64,000 nt of DNA, from the NCBI GenBank assembly GCA_012839605.1, contig DUNA01000063.1, forward strand, positions 1 to 64,000. The letters run 5' to 3'. This stretch comes from Bacteroidales bacterium. Its GTDB lineage: Bacteria; Bacteroidota; Bacteroidia; Bacteroidales; UBA932. A program made the position numbers and the translations under genes. How positions within the stretch are numbered: position 1 is the first letter of the stretch; each line of letters opens with the position of its first letter. Below the pieces are notes generated by a model. That model was not told where the DNA came from. It did not search any database and saw only the letters and a program-made list of their open reading frames with translations. Shown piece by piece: positions 29,642-39,093 of this stretch.

Positions 29642-30664
29642 ATGGCCATTTTAGCATTTCAAAAACCCGATAAAGTAATTATGCTGGAAGCTACCGATAC
29701 GTTCGGTCGTTTTGAGTTTCGTCCCCTGGAGCCCGGATACGCCACGACTATTGGTAATGCACTCCGTAGGATATTATTGTCCTCACTGGAAGGATATGCA
29801 CTGACACATGTCAGGATAGATGGTGTTGAACATGAATTTGCAACCATTCCCGGTGTCATAGAGAATGTAGTGGATATTGTTCTTAATCTTAAGCAGGTAA
29901 GGTTTAAGAGGATGATTGAAGATTTTGAGGAAGAAACTATTACCGTAACAGTTAAAGGCAAAGAAGCCTTTACAGCAGAAGACATTTCCGGACAACTGAA
30001 CTATTTCAAGGTGTTGAATCCCGATTTAGTGATTTGTCAGATGGAACCTTCTGTTACCCTCACTATGGAACTTCACGTAGGAAAGGGCCGCGGATATGTA
30101 CCTGCAGAAGAAAACAGGATAGAGAACGCACCTTTTGGGTTGATTGCAATGGATGCCATTTATACGCCCATAAAGAATGTTAATTACCTGATGGAGTATT
30201 TCCGTGTAGAGCAAAAAACCGACTATGAGAAGTTGATTCTGGAAGTAACTACAGACGGTTCTATTCATCCGAAGGATGCCTTAAAAGAAGCAGCAAAGAT
30301 ATTGATCCATCACTTTATGCTGTTTTCAGACGAGCGCATTAGTCTGGAATTGCCGGAAGAAGAGAAAGGAGCAGAATTGGATGAAGAATCTTTGCGTATG
30401 CGTCAGTTGCTGTTGACCAAATTGTCAGAAGTAGAGATTTCCGTAAGGGCGCTCAACTGCTTGAAAGCAGCAGATATAGAGACGTTTGCAGATTTGGTTT
30501 CTGTACCAAGACACGAATTGATGAAATTCCGAAACTTTGGGAAAAAGTCATTGTCAGAAATTGATTTACTCATGGAAAACATGAATCTTTCTTTTGGGAT
30601 TGACGTCACCAAGTATAATATTGAAAAGAAAGTAAAGAAGTATGAGACACAGAAAGAAGGTTAA
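29642..30664 (+). CDS. rpoA: RNA polymerase subunit alpha
   Basis: [32 protein letters not shown]-terminal domain [20 protein letters not shown]. Confidence 0.98.
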   Translation: MAILAFQKPDKVIMLEATDTFGRFEFRPLEPGYATTIGNALRRILLSSLEGYALTHVRIDGVEHEFATIPGVIENVVDIVLNLKQVRFKRMIEDFEEETITVTVKGKEAFTAEDISGQLNYFKVLNPDLVICQMEPSVTLTMELHVGKGRGYVPAEENRIENAPFGLIAMDAIYTPIKNVNYLMEYFRVEQKTDYEKLILEVTTDGSIHPKDALKEAAKILIHHFMLFSDERISLELPEEEKGAELDEESLRMRQLLLTKLSEVEISVRALNCLKAADIETFADLVSVPRHELMKFRNFGKKSLSEIDLLMENMNLSFGIDVTKYNIEKKVKKYETQKEG

Positions 30665-31496
30665 TTCACTAGGAAGGAAAGCCGGACATCGCAAGGCTAT
30701 GATGGCCAACATGGCTTCATCCCTCATTAAACATAAACGTATAGAAACAACAGTGGCTAAAGCCAAAGCATTGCGTGTATATGTAGAACCCTTGATTACC
30801 AAGTCGAAAAATGACACAACGCATTCCCGCAGAACGGTGTTTTCGTACTTGAAAGACAAGGAAGCAGTAAGTGAACTCTTCCGCGTTGTAGCTCCAAAAG
30901 TAGCTGATCGTCCGGGTGGTTACACACGTATTCTGAAAACAGGATACCGTCTTGGAGACGGTGCTGACATGGCCATCATTGAATTGGTTGATTTCAACGA
31001 AGCCGCATTGGCCGGAACAACCAAGAAAGAAGAGAAGAAAGGCACACGTCGCAGCCGCTCCCGCCGCAGTTCAACCGCCGCTCCCGCCGCCGCTGCTGCC
31101 GCCGAAAAAGCTGCTGCCGCCGAAAAAGCTCCTGCCGCTGAAAAAGCTCCTGCCGCCGAAAAAGCTCCAGCCGCTGCTGCTGAAGCCGCTCCCGTCAAGG
31201 AAGCTCCTGCAGAAGAAGTTGCTGCTCCCGCAGAAGAAACAGCTGTCGTAAAGGAAGCTGCACCTGCTGAAGAAGCTGCACCCGCCAAGGAAGCTCCTGC
31301 CAAGAAGGCTTCGGCCAAGAAGGAAACTCCTGCAGAAAAGCCTGCCAAGGAAGAAGCTCCCGTTAAGGAGGCAGCTGCTAAAAAAGCTCCTGCCAAAAAG
31401 GAAGCTCCAGCAGAAAAGCCAGCCGAAGAGGAAGCTCCTGCAGAAAAGCCTGCCAAAGAGGAAACTCCTGCCAAGGAAGAACCTGCAGCTGAATAA
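30642..31496 (+). CDS. rplQ: 50S ribosomal protein L17 with long Ala/Lys/Glu/Pro-rich C-terminal extension
   Basis: [36 protein letters not shown] core (~125 aa), then ~160 aa low-complexity tail. Confidence 0.96.
   Translation: MRHRKKVNSLGRKAGHRKAMMANMASSLIKHKRIETTVAKAKALRVYVEPLITKSKNDTTHSRRTVFSYLKDKEAVSELFRVVAPKVADRPGGYTRILKTGYRLGDGADMAIIELVDFNEAALAGTTKKEEKKGTRRSRSRRSSTAAPAAAAAAEKAAAAEKAPAAEKAPAAEKAPAAAAEAAPVKEAPAEEVAAPAEETAVVKEAAPAEEAAPAKEAPAKKASAKKETPAEKPAKEEAPVKEAAAKKAPAKKEAPAEKPAEEEAPAEKPAKEETPAKEEPAAE
31080..31490 (+). repeat. In-frame degenerate tandem repeats encoding AEKAPA-type units in the rplQ tail
   Basis: Repeated GAAAAAGCTCCTGCCGC(T/C) 18-bp units, then AAPAEE/PAKKE/EKPAKEE variants. 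Confidence 0.85.
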
Positions 31497-31546
31497 ATAT
31501 GTGGTACCGGAAACGTTAGTGGACGGTACACCATTCTAATCTATAC

Positions 31547-31575
31547 ATGCCGGCCAAACCAGCCGGCATTTTGTA
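31547..31575 (+). terminator. Intrinsic terminator after rplQ
   Basis: ATGCCGGC-CAAACCA-GCCGGCAT followed by TTTTG. Confidence 0.85.
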
Positions 31576-31608
31576 TATATAGTGTCGCTCCCTTGTAAAA
31601 GCAGTCAC

Positions 31609-32499
31609 CTAAGGGAAGAAATTTTCAATAGGTATGTTTAGGCAGCGTGCTATCTGGCCACGACCGACTCTCTTCTGTCTTAGGATTTCTGCCACCTGAA
31701 TTTTATCCTTTTTAGAAAGCGTAACGTAAGACTCCCCTTTTTTATTATGCGATAGCCACTTGTCAATATATTGACAAATAACAACGTCGCTATATCTTCT
31801 TACTTTACTTGCAAGTTTTTCATAATTAAGCATGCCTCTTGCTTTTTCACCCATCCAGGATTCGATGGTAAGAGTAGTCCATTCATTTGTCGAAGACTTA
31901 TTCATATAAAAAGCAAATTTCCGAGAAGTACTATAATAATGCTCTACCATGGCACATTGAAGAATGTGTTCTTGTATGAGCAAACCGCCCTTATCTAAAG
32001 TAAAACCCGGAGGCAATTTCGTTGTCCAAGGTATGTGTTCTCGTTGCTCCTTCCAGGTGGTCAATGGAGTATGTTCCAAGTGTATACCTAAATCTTTCAT
32101 AAAGTAGTATCTGGCTGAACAATAAGGATATCCACTCGGGTAAGGCACCACATTGTGATGGACTCCATTTCTAAGAACATAGGTTATTCCGTCCAATATA
32201 TGGTTTAAATTTACTAGTTCCACCGAATGAAATCCTCTCGTTCCCAAAGGGCCTTTCCGTCCATATTTATTATTAAACCACTTTGTATAGCCATTACGCA
32301 TAGACCCGATAAATAAATCCGGATTGCTTGTTTCTGCTATAATGTGAAAATGGTTAGACATAAATGCGTACGCCAGCAATTCGGTATTATTCCGATAAGC
32401 AGACAGACATGCCCTATTTATACCTTGAATATAATCTTCCGGAACACGGAACATGATTTCAGGCGCGCTGACACAAAGATGATAAAGCTTTTTTTTCAT
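31609..32499 (-). mobile_element. RAYT-like (TnpA_REP/IS200-like Y1) transposase with C-terminal HTH-like region
   Basis: Histidine pair AYAFMSNHFHIIAE, then YTKWFNNKYGRKGPLGTRGFHSVEL (catalytic Tyr region), C-terminal LSKKDKIQVAEILRQKRVGRGQIARCLNI. Confidence 0.85.
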
Positions 32500-32601
32500 G
32501 AGATCTTCCCTTCAATCCAACAACGAATGGTCTAAAGTTAATGAATTCTTCCGTAAATCTTCAAGAAAGAGTAATTTTCCGATCCAAAATAGCTGTTTTC
32601 T

Positions 32602-32730
32602 ACTTACTACCTTTAAAAAAGAAGGTGCGGCAAAGCCGCGCATATAAGAAACCCCGGATCTTTTAAGGCCGGGGTTACCTTTTGCGTAGCTAAGCCCTCC
32701 CTTGAGGGAGGGTTTGGGAGGGTAGTAAGT
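32602..32730. repeat. REPIN/MITE-like element: 10-bp terminal inverted repeats (ACTTACTACC/GGTAGTAAGT) enclosing three palindromes
   Basis: Termini 32602..32611 and 32721..32730; GCGGC-AAA-GCCGC (32627..32639), AACCCCGG/CCGGGGTT (32650..32676), CCCTCCC-TTGA-GGGAGGG (32695..32712). Confidence 0.6.
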
Positions 32731-32830
32731 CGCTGTTTCCGGGCCTAAGTGTTAACTCACGGATTGCCAGCAAGTTGTGGTGATTTTCCGTCAAGGAATA
32801 CTTATCACCCTCGGCCCAAAAAAGACACTT

Positions 32831-32867
32831 TGGGCGAGATTGGGCAAGATTTGGGGGAGATTTGTTG
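32831..32867. repeat. Short ~10-11-bp tandem repeat (TGGGCGAGAT TGGGCAAGAT TTGGGGGAGAT)
   Basis: Read directly; immediately upstream of the putative tgt promoter. Confidence 0.55.
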
Positions 32868-32918
32868 GGAAAAAACGGCTTTTGTACAGGAACAAGCCGA
32901 AAAGCTTATATTTGTAAG

Positions 32919-34049
32919 ATGAAATTTGCGGTTTTGCATAAAGACAAGGAAAGTAAGGCTAGGGCGGGGAAGTTGGTTACCGACCACGGTGAAGTGGATA
33001 CTCCGGTTTTTATGCCGGTAGGTACGTTGGCTACGGTTCGGGGTGTTTTGCATAGGGATTTGGTGGAAGATATAAAGGCGCAGATTATTTTGGGCAATAC
33101 GTACCATTTGTATTTGAGACCGGGAACGGAAGTTATTGAAGAAGCCGGGGGATTTCATAAATTTTGTAGTTGGGACAAACCGGTGTTGACAGACAGTGGT
33201 GGATTTCAGGTGTTTTCGTTGGCCTCTAAAAGAAAGCTGACAGAGGAGGGATACTCCTTTCGGTCGCATATTGATGGATCCAAACATTTTTTCTCCCCGG
33301 AAAAGGTGGTAGATATTCAGCGAATTATAGGGGCAGATGTTATTATGGCATTGGATGAATGTACGCCGGGTGATGCTACGTATGCGTATGCCGAAAAATC
33401 GTTGGGTTTGACTCAGCGGTGGTTGGAAAGGGGCTTGGAGCGGTTCCGGAGTACAGAAGGAATGTACGGATACAATCAAGCATTTTTTCCAATAGTTCAA
33501 GGGTGTGTATATGCCGATTTGCGCAGAAAAGCAGCCGAACATGTGGCGGCTTTGGAAGCACAGGGATATGCTATAGGAGGTCTTTCTGTGGGAGAGCCTA
33601 CGGAAGTCATGTACGAAATGATAGAAGAAGTAGTACCCTTTTTACCGGAAGACAAGCCGAGGTATTTAATGGGAGTGGGGACGCCGGCCAATATCTTGGA
33701 GGCTATTGCCAGAGGGGTAGATATGTTCGATTGCGTGATGCCTACCAGGAACGGGCGGAATGGAATGCTTTTTACAGGAGAAGGTATCTTGAACATTAAA
33801 AACAAGAAATGGGAACGGGACTACAGTTTCATTGATCCCATGGGAGCATCGTTTGTAGATAAAACATATACGAAAGCTTATTTGCGTCATTTGTTTGCAG
33901 CCGGTGAAATGTTGGGTCCTATAATAGCCAGTTTGCACAATTTGGCTTTTTATTTGCAATTGGTGAAGGAAGCCGCTTTGCATATAGAGCAAGGAGATTT
34001 TCTTTCTTGGAAAAATAAGAAAGTCAAGCAGTTGGAGCAACGAATATGA
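32919..34049 (+). CDS. tgt: tRNA-guanine transglycosylase
   Basis: TPVFMPVGTLATVRG; LTDSGGFQVFSL; QGCVYADLR; GLSVGEP; DCVMPTRNGRNG. Confidence 0.95.
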   Translation: MKFAVLHKDKESKARAGKLVTDHGEVDTPVFMPVGTLATVRGVLHRDLVEDIKAQIILGNTYHLYLRPGTEVIEEAGGFHKFCSWDKPVLTDSGGFQVFSLASKRKLTEEGYSFRSHIDGSKHFFSPEKVVDIQRIIGADVIMALDECTPGDATYAYAEKSLGLTQRWLERGLERFRSTEGMYGYNQAFFPIVQGCVYADLRRKAAEHVAALEAQGYAIGGLSVGEPTEVMYEMIEEVVPFLPEDKPRYLMGVGTPANILEAIARGVDMFDCVMPTRNGRNGMLFTGEGILNIKNKKWERDYSFIDPMGASFVDKTYTKAYLRHLFAAGEMLGPIIASLHNLAFYLQLVKEAALHIEQGDFLSWKNKKVKQLEQRI

Positions 34050-35149
34050 AAGAAAAAAAACAGTACACGTGGCGTATCACTACCTTGGATAGGTACATCA
34101 TCCGTAAGTTTATGGGGACGTACTTCTTTGCTATTCTGATTATTATAGGTATTGTTATCATTTTTGATATTAGTGAGAAGATAGATGACTTTGTAGACAA
34201 GGAGGCTCCGTTGCGGGCTATTGTGGTGGATTACTACATGAACTTCATTCCCTATTTCATGAACATGTTTTCGCCGCTTTTTGTTTTTATTTCTGTCATC
34301 TTTTTTACGTCCAAATTGGCGGCGCATAGTGAAATCATAGCTATGCTCAGTGGGGGGATAAGCTTTAACAGGATTATGTATCCGTACATTTTGTCGGCCT
34401 TGTTTATTGCTTTGCTGTCGTTGGGGTTAAACTGGTTTGTGATTCCACCGGCCAATAAGGTGCGGTTGCGGTTTGAGGAACAGTACTTGAAGAAACGAAC
34501 GGAATACAACAGGAACATCCACTATCAGGTAGAACCCGATACGTACGTATATATGGAATCGTACAATTCTTGGAACAGTACGGCCATTCGGTTTACCTTG
34601 GAATCGTTTGAAGGGAATGAATTGGTATCCAAACTTTCTGCAGAAACGGCACGTTGGGACTCTACTGCAGGCAGATGGAGGTTGAATGAGTACCACTTGC
34701 GTACTTTTACAGACTCGGTTCATTCCGTTACTTGGGGCAAACAGCTGGATACGATTATTGATATTACGGGGGCAGATTTGATTCGAAGGAAAGAGTCGGT
34801 AGAGCAGTTCAACTTGAGGGAGTTGAATAGGTTTATAGACACGCTGCGGATGCGGGGTGATGCCAATGTGAAGTTTGCTTTGATTCAGAAAAATTCACGA
34901 TTGGCCATTCCGTTCTCTTCGTTCATTTTGACTATTATGGGTGTAGCCTTGTCTTCCAGAAAGAGAAGGGGAGGTATTGGCTTGAATATTGGGATAGGTA
35001 TTGCGCTGAGTTTCTCTTATATATTGTTCTTGCGATTTTCAGAGATGTTTGTACACGCAGATGTTATGTCCCCCGCCATTGCTTTGTGGATTCCCAATAT
35101 CTTATATGCCGGAATAGCTTTTGTTTTATACAGGTTGGCACCTAAATAA
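34046..35149 (+). CDS. LptF/LptG-family permease
   Basis: YIIRKFMGTYFFAILIIIGIVIIFD N-terminus; SSRKRRGGIGLNIGIGIALSFSYI C-terminal TM region. Confidence 0.9.
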   Translation: MKEKKQYTWRITTLDRYIIRKFMGTYFFAILIIIGIVIIFDISEKIDDFVDKEAPLRAIVVDYYMNFIPYFMNMFSPLFVFISVIFFTSKLAAHSEIIAMLSGGISFNRIMYPYILSALFIALLSLGLNWFVIPPANKVRLRFEEQYLKKRTEYNRNIHYQVEPDTYVYMESYNSWNSTAIRFTLESFEGNELVSKLSAETARWDSTAGRWRLNEYHLRTFTDSVHSVTWGKQLDTIIDITGADLIRRKESVEQFNLRELNRFIDTLRMRGDANVKFALIQKNSRLAIPFSSFILTIMGVALSSRKRRGGIGLNIGIGIALSFSYILFLRFSEMFVHADVMSPAIALWIPNILYAGIAFVLYRLAPK

Positions 35150-35159
35150 TGCCTCATCT

Positions 35160-36125
35160 ATGGATAACCCACTGATACTTATACTATTTATACTTGGCGG
35201 ATTTGTTCTCTTGACAGGAGGAGCCCATGTTTTGGTGAAGGGAGCAACGGGATTGGCTGTCAAACTAAAGGTACCTCATCTTGTGATAGGGTTGACAGTA
35301 GTTGCTTTTGGTACCTCGGCTCCTGAATTGTTGGTCAACGTGGTAGCTGCCGCTAGGGGGAGCAGCCAGATTGCCATTACAAACGTATTGGGTAGCAATT
35401 CCATAAATACATTTGTAATCTTAGGCTTGTCCATGCTCTTTTTTAAGTTGTCGGTCCGGTCTTCTACTATACGTTTTGAAATTCCCATGAGTTTTTTGGC
35501 TGCAATAGCTGTATTGCTTTTGGGTGCGGTGTTAACTATTGGGCAGGCTCAAGAGATATCGAAAGTGGAGGGGGGCTTGTTGCTTGTATGTTTTGTGGGT
35601 TTTATTGGCTATACCATTCGGTTGGTAGGGAAAGGAGGGTTGGATATGCCTCAGGAAGATTACAAGCCTATGACGTACGGCAAATCGTCTGCCTACGTTG
35701 TTGTTGGTTTGTTGGCTCTTATAGTAGGAGCGGAATTTGTGGTCAGAAGTGCCGTTAAAATAGCTACGGCATGGGGAGTTGCCGAGTCTGTCATTGGAGT
35801 CACCATCGTGGCCTTTGGTACCTCATTGCCCGAATTGGCTACATCTGTCATGGCGGCATACAAAAAGAATCCCGATATTGCTATCGGGAACATTGTTGGT
35901 TCCAATATATTAAATGTCTTTTTTATACTGGGAACGAGTGCTGTTATCCGTCCTTTGCCGTCTTATCCAAACCTTGTAGTGGATGCTTTGGTAGCTGCTT
36001 TGGGCAGTTTGTTGTTGCTGCTTTTTCTTATGACCGGGAAAAAGAAAATCCTTCATTCCGGGCACGGAATCATCTTGCTGGTTGTCTATGCAGCATACTT
36101 GGCGTGGATTATAAGTACGGTATAA
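35160..36125 (+). CDS. Calcium/sodium antiporter (CaCA family, YrbG-like)
   Basis: Two alpha repeats: VAFGTSAPELLVNVVAA...NVLGSNSIN and VAFGTSLPELATSVMAA...NIVGSNILN. Confidence 0.94.
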   Translation: MDNPLILILFILGGFVLLTGGAHVLVKGATGLAVKLKVPHLVIGLTVVAFGTSAPELLVNVVAAARGSSQIAITNVLGSNSINTFVILGLSMLFFKLSVRSSTIRFEIPMSFLAAIAVLLLGAVLTIGQAQEISKVEGGLLLVCFVGFIGYTIRLVGKGGLDMPQEDYKPMTYGKSSAYVVVGLLALIVGAEFVVRSAVKIATAWGVAESVIGVTIVAFGTSLPELATSVMAAYKKNPDIAIGNIVGSNILNVFFILGTSAVIRPLPSYPNLVVDALVAALGSLLLLLFLMTGKKKILHSGHGIILLVVYAAYLAWIISTV

Positions 36126-36126
36126 A

Positions 36127-37704
36127 TTATAGGAACATACCAATCATAGAGGCGGAAAGCAATCCGGCCAAAGTAGCACCCAGCAAGGCTCTGAAACCAA
36201 ATTTGGCCAACAAAGGCCGCTGGTTGGGAGCAATGCCTCCAATACCTCCAATTTGTATGCCTACAGAAGCAAAGTTGGCAAATCCACAAAGTACGTACGT
36301 GGCAATAATGATTGATTTGGTACTAATAAAGGCTCCTGTTTGGATCATGTTCGCCAAACTGCTGTATCCTACAAACTCTGTCATAATCAGTTTTTCACCC
36401 AACAGCCGTCCTACAAGAGCCAGGTCTTGACCGGTTACTCCTGTAAGCCAAATAACGGGCGCAAACAAATAGGACAAGATGCATTCCAGAGAGAGGCTGG
36501 TGTACATGCCGTTTGTCCAGTTGGTTATGAGGTTGTTGATATGTGTCCATTGTCCTATTTTCCCAAAGATGTAGTTGGCTCCTGCAATAAGGGAATAGAA
36601 TACCAACAGCATGGCTGCCACGTTGGCTGCCAGTTTCAATCCTTCAATGGCTCCATTGGCTATGGAATCCAGGGTACTTCTACCTATCTTTTCTTTTGTT
36701 ACCTCTACTTTGTTATCGATTTCTTCTGTTTGAGGAACCAGAATTTTGGCCATAGCTATGGCACCGGGAGCTGCCATCACAGAAGCGGAAAGCAAGTGTT
36801 TGGCAAAGGCTACGCTCAATTGTGGATCTCCTCCTCCCAACATGCCTATGTAAGCAGCCAGAACGCCACCTGCCATGGTGCTCATACCGGCCGTCATGAC
36901 CAACATGATTTCCGATTTGGTCATGGTAGGAACGTATGCCTTTACAAGCAACGGGGCTTCTGTTTGTCCCAGAAAGATGTTGCCGGCCGTGGAAAGGCTT
37001 TCGGCACCGGAAAGGTTCATCAGCTTGGTAAAGACCCAAGCCATCACCCAGACTACTTTTTGAATGACTCCCCAGTAAAACAACAACGATGTAAGGGCGG
37101 AGAAGAAGATGATGGTTGGCAGAATTTGGAACGCAAACACGTATCCAAACTTGTCCATATCCATAAGAGATCCGAACAGGAACTCTGAACCGGCTTTTGT
37201 CCAGTCCAATACTTTCACAAACGCTTTTCCAAAGACTTCAAAGACCGTTTGTACAGCCGGCACAGACAAGATACCAATGGCAATGAGCAATTGCAAAGCC
37301 AAGGCTATACCCACTGTTTTCCAGCTGATTTTCTTTCTGTTTGTACTGAACAGAAACGCTATCAATAAAATGGATAGCAATCCCAACAGTCCGCGCAGAA
37401 TGGAGCGAAAGCTGAACACAAATTGACGCTCCTGCAAAATGCTTTTATAAGGGTGCTCTGCCGGCGTCAATTGAGGAATGGATGCGGGGTCCTGCGAGTT
37501 TTGTTGAAGGGCCGAGGTGTCTGCAGGGGTGTCTTGTTGGAGGGCCGAGGTATCAGCAGTGGTGCTTTGCTGGAGGGCCGAGGTTTCTGCAGCGGTGTCT
37601 TGCCGGAGGGCAGCGGCGTCCGTATTCGAGGTGTGGCTTACTTTGGCGGTAACAAAGGTGGGAATGAGTACTGTTAAGAACAGCAACAAAGATATTTTTT
37701 TCAC
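36127..37704 (-). CDS. NupC/CNT-family nucleoside transporter with N-terminal repeat region
   Basis: GNIFLGQTEAPLLVKAYVPTMTKSEIMLVMTAGMSTMAG; CGFANFASVGIQIGGIG. Likely GTG start at 37704 followed by a signal-like segment. Confidence 0.9.
   Translation of the reverse strand: MKKISLLLFLTVLIPTFVTAKVSHTSNTDAAALRQDTAAETSALQQSTTADTSALQQDTPADTSALQQNSQDPASIPQLTPAEHPYKSILQERQFVFSFRSILRGLLGLLSILLIAFLFSTNRKKISWKTVGIALALQLLIAIGILSVPAVQTVFEVFGKAFVKVLDWTKAGSEFLFGSLMDMDKFGYVFAFQILPTIIFFSALTSLLFYWGVIQKVVWVMAWVFTKLMNLSGAESLSTAGNIFLGQTEAPLLVKAYVPTMTKSEIMLVMTAGMSTMAGGVLAAYIGMLGGGDPQLSVAFAKHLLSASVMAAPGAIAMAKILVPQTEEIDNKVEVTKEKIGRSTLDSIANGAIEGLKLAANVAAMLLVFYSLIAGANYIFGKIGQWTHINNLITNWTNGMYTSLSLECILSYLFAPVIWLTGVTGQDLALVGRLLGEKLIMTEFVGYSSLANMIQTGAFISTKSIIIATYVLCGFANFASVGIQIGGIGGIAPNQRPLLAKFGFRALLGATLAGLLSASMIGMFL
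37501..37632 (-). repeat. Four tandem 33-bp units encoding (D)TSALQQ(D/S)T-AD repeats near the N-terminus of the NupC-like protein
   Basis: TTGTTGAAGGGCCGAGGTGTCTGCAGGGGTGTC and variants at 33-bp spacing. Confidence 0.8.
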
Positions 37705-37762
37705 AAAGGTTGATTTTAGATGTTGTCCTGACAAAGATAAACAAAATGCTAACTTTGTGTCT

Positions 37763-38698
37763 ATGGAATGGCAAACAAAAGTGGAGGTTCCCTCACCGGA
37801 AGAACGGTTTACGTATGCGACAACTTTTTTGTTTTTAGGTTCATGCTTTTCTCGGGAATTGGCCGAGAGGATGCAAGCTTTGCATTTCTTGACGGCACCC
37901 GATGCGTTTGGTCCGTTGTTCAATCCGGCTTCTTTGGCAGCGGCTTTGGAGCGGTTGGAGGGCAACGTGCCTTTTGAAGCTTCAGATGTGGTAGCTTTTC
38001 CATACGGAGCATATGGTTCTTACAGCCACCACACGTCTTTTTCTAAAGAAAGTCCTGATGTGTTTTTACAACATGCAAACGAGAATTTGCACAAAGCAGC
38101 CGAATTCTTTAAAAATGCTCAAACGGTAATACTTACATTGGGAACGGCTTGGGCATACTTGCATGAAGGGAAAACAGTGGCCAATTGCCACAAGGTCCCG
38201 GAGCAACATTTTGAACGTATGTTCATGCAGCCGCAAGAAATTGTGGCTAGATTGAAACCAATAATTGAAAGAAATAAGAGCAAGCAATGGGTGTTGACCG
38301 TTAGTCCCATTCGCCATTGGTCAGACGGAGCTCATGGGAACCAATTGAGTAAAGCGTCGCTGTTGTTGGCGGCGAATGAATTGTGCAAGATGGAAGAAAG
38401 TGTTTTCTATTTCCCTTCTTATGAGATAGTTATGGATCAATTGCGCGATTATAGGTTTTATGCCCCTGATCGTTTTCACCTAACCCAAGAGGCTACAAAC
38501 TATATTATTCGGCGGTTTTTTGAAGCGGCTGCAGATGAAAAAACAATTTTATTGGCAAACAAAGTAGAAAAATTGAACAAATCTTTAGCCCACAAACCGT
38601 TTTTTCCCCATACGCCGGCACACGAAAATTTCTTGAGAAAACTTGATAAACAAAGAGATAAATTGTTGAAAACTATTGCAAATACAAGAAATTTATAA
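37763..38698 (+). CDS. GSCFA domain-containing protein
   Basis: FLFLGSCFSRELAERM signature; LTLGTAWAY; TVSPIRHWSDGAHGNQLSKASLLLA. Confidence 0.92.
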   Translation: MEWQTKVEVPSPEERFTYATTFLFLGSCFSRELAERMQALHFLTAPDAFGPLFNPASLAAALERLEGNVPFEASDVVAFPYGAYGSYSHHTSFSKESPDVFLQHANENLHKAAEFFKNAQTVILTLGTAWAYLHEGKTVANCHKVPEQHFERMFMQPQEIVARLKPIIERNKSKQWVLTVSPIRHWSDGAHGNQLSKASLLLAANELCKMEESVFYFPSYEIVMDQLRDYRFYAPDRFHLTQEATNYIIRRFFEAAADEKTILLANKVEKLNKSLAHKPFFPHTPAHENFLRKLDKQRDKLLKTIANTRNL

Positions 38699-38750
38699 TA
38701 GATTTGTGCTGTTGCCATAGAAAACTATATTTAACCTAATTATTACTATT

Positions 38751-39008
38751 ATGAACAAAGCAGATCTTATTGCCGCTATGGCTGCTGAATCAGGCCTGTC
38801 AAAAGTGGACGCAAAAAAAGCATTAGACGCATTTCTAGCTGCGACAACAGAAGCTTTACAAAGAGGTGAAAGAGTTACTCTGGTAGGGTTTGGCTCATTT
38901 GTTGTAGGGGAAAGAGGCGAGAGAATGGGAAGAAATCCTCGTACCGGTGAAGCGATTAAAATCAAGGCAAAGAAAGTTGTAAAATTCAGACCAAGTATTG
39001 AATTGTAA
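38751..39008 (+). CDS. HU-family DNA-binding protein
   Basis: MNKADLIAAMAAESGLSKVDAKKALDAFL...VTLVGFGSFVVGERGERMGRNPRTGEAIKIKAKKVVKFRP. Confidence 0.97.
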   Translation: MNKADLIAAMAAESGLSKVDAKKALDAFLAATTEALQRGERVTLVGFGSFVVGERGERMGRNPRTGEAIKIKAKKVVKFRPSIEL

Positions 39009-39049
39009 CCAACTCTATTGTAACGGCCTGAACTTAATCAGACGCGGAT

Positions 39050-39077
39050 AAGGAGGACGAAAACGTTCTCCTTTTTA
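39050..39077 (+). terminator. Intrinsic terminator after the HU gene
   Basis: AAGGAGGACG-AAAA-CGTTCTCCTT followed by TTT. Confidence 0.85.
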
Positions 39078-39093
39078 TGTATTTGAACTGCAA

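Noticed and set aside
31080-31490. Repeat block as a possible CRISPR array
   Set aside because: Units are contiguous, in frame and degenerate with no unique spacers; part of rplQ.
30920-31534. 204-aa minus-strand Ala/Ser/Gly-rich ORF ([13 protein letters not shown] repeats)
   Set aside because: Mirror translation of the rplQ repeat tail; repeats keep the opposite frame open.
36340-37188. 282-aa plus-strand ORF opposite the NupC-like gene
   Set aside because: Antisense shadow of a conserved transporter; no recognisable domain.
39009-39093. Possible TPP riboswitch ahead of the TonB receptor
   Set aside because: No CTGAGA/ACCTGATCTGGATAAT core; the only structure is the HU-gene terminator.
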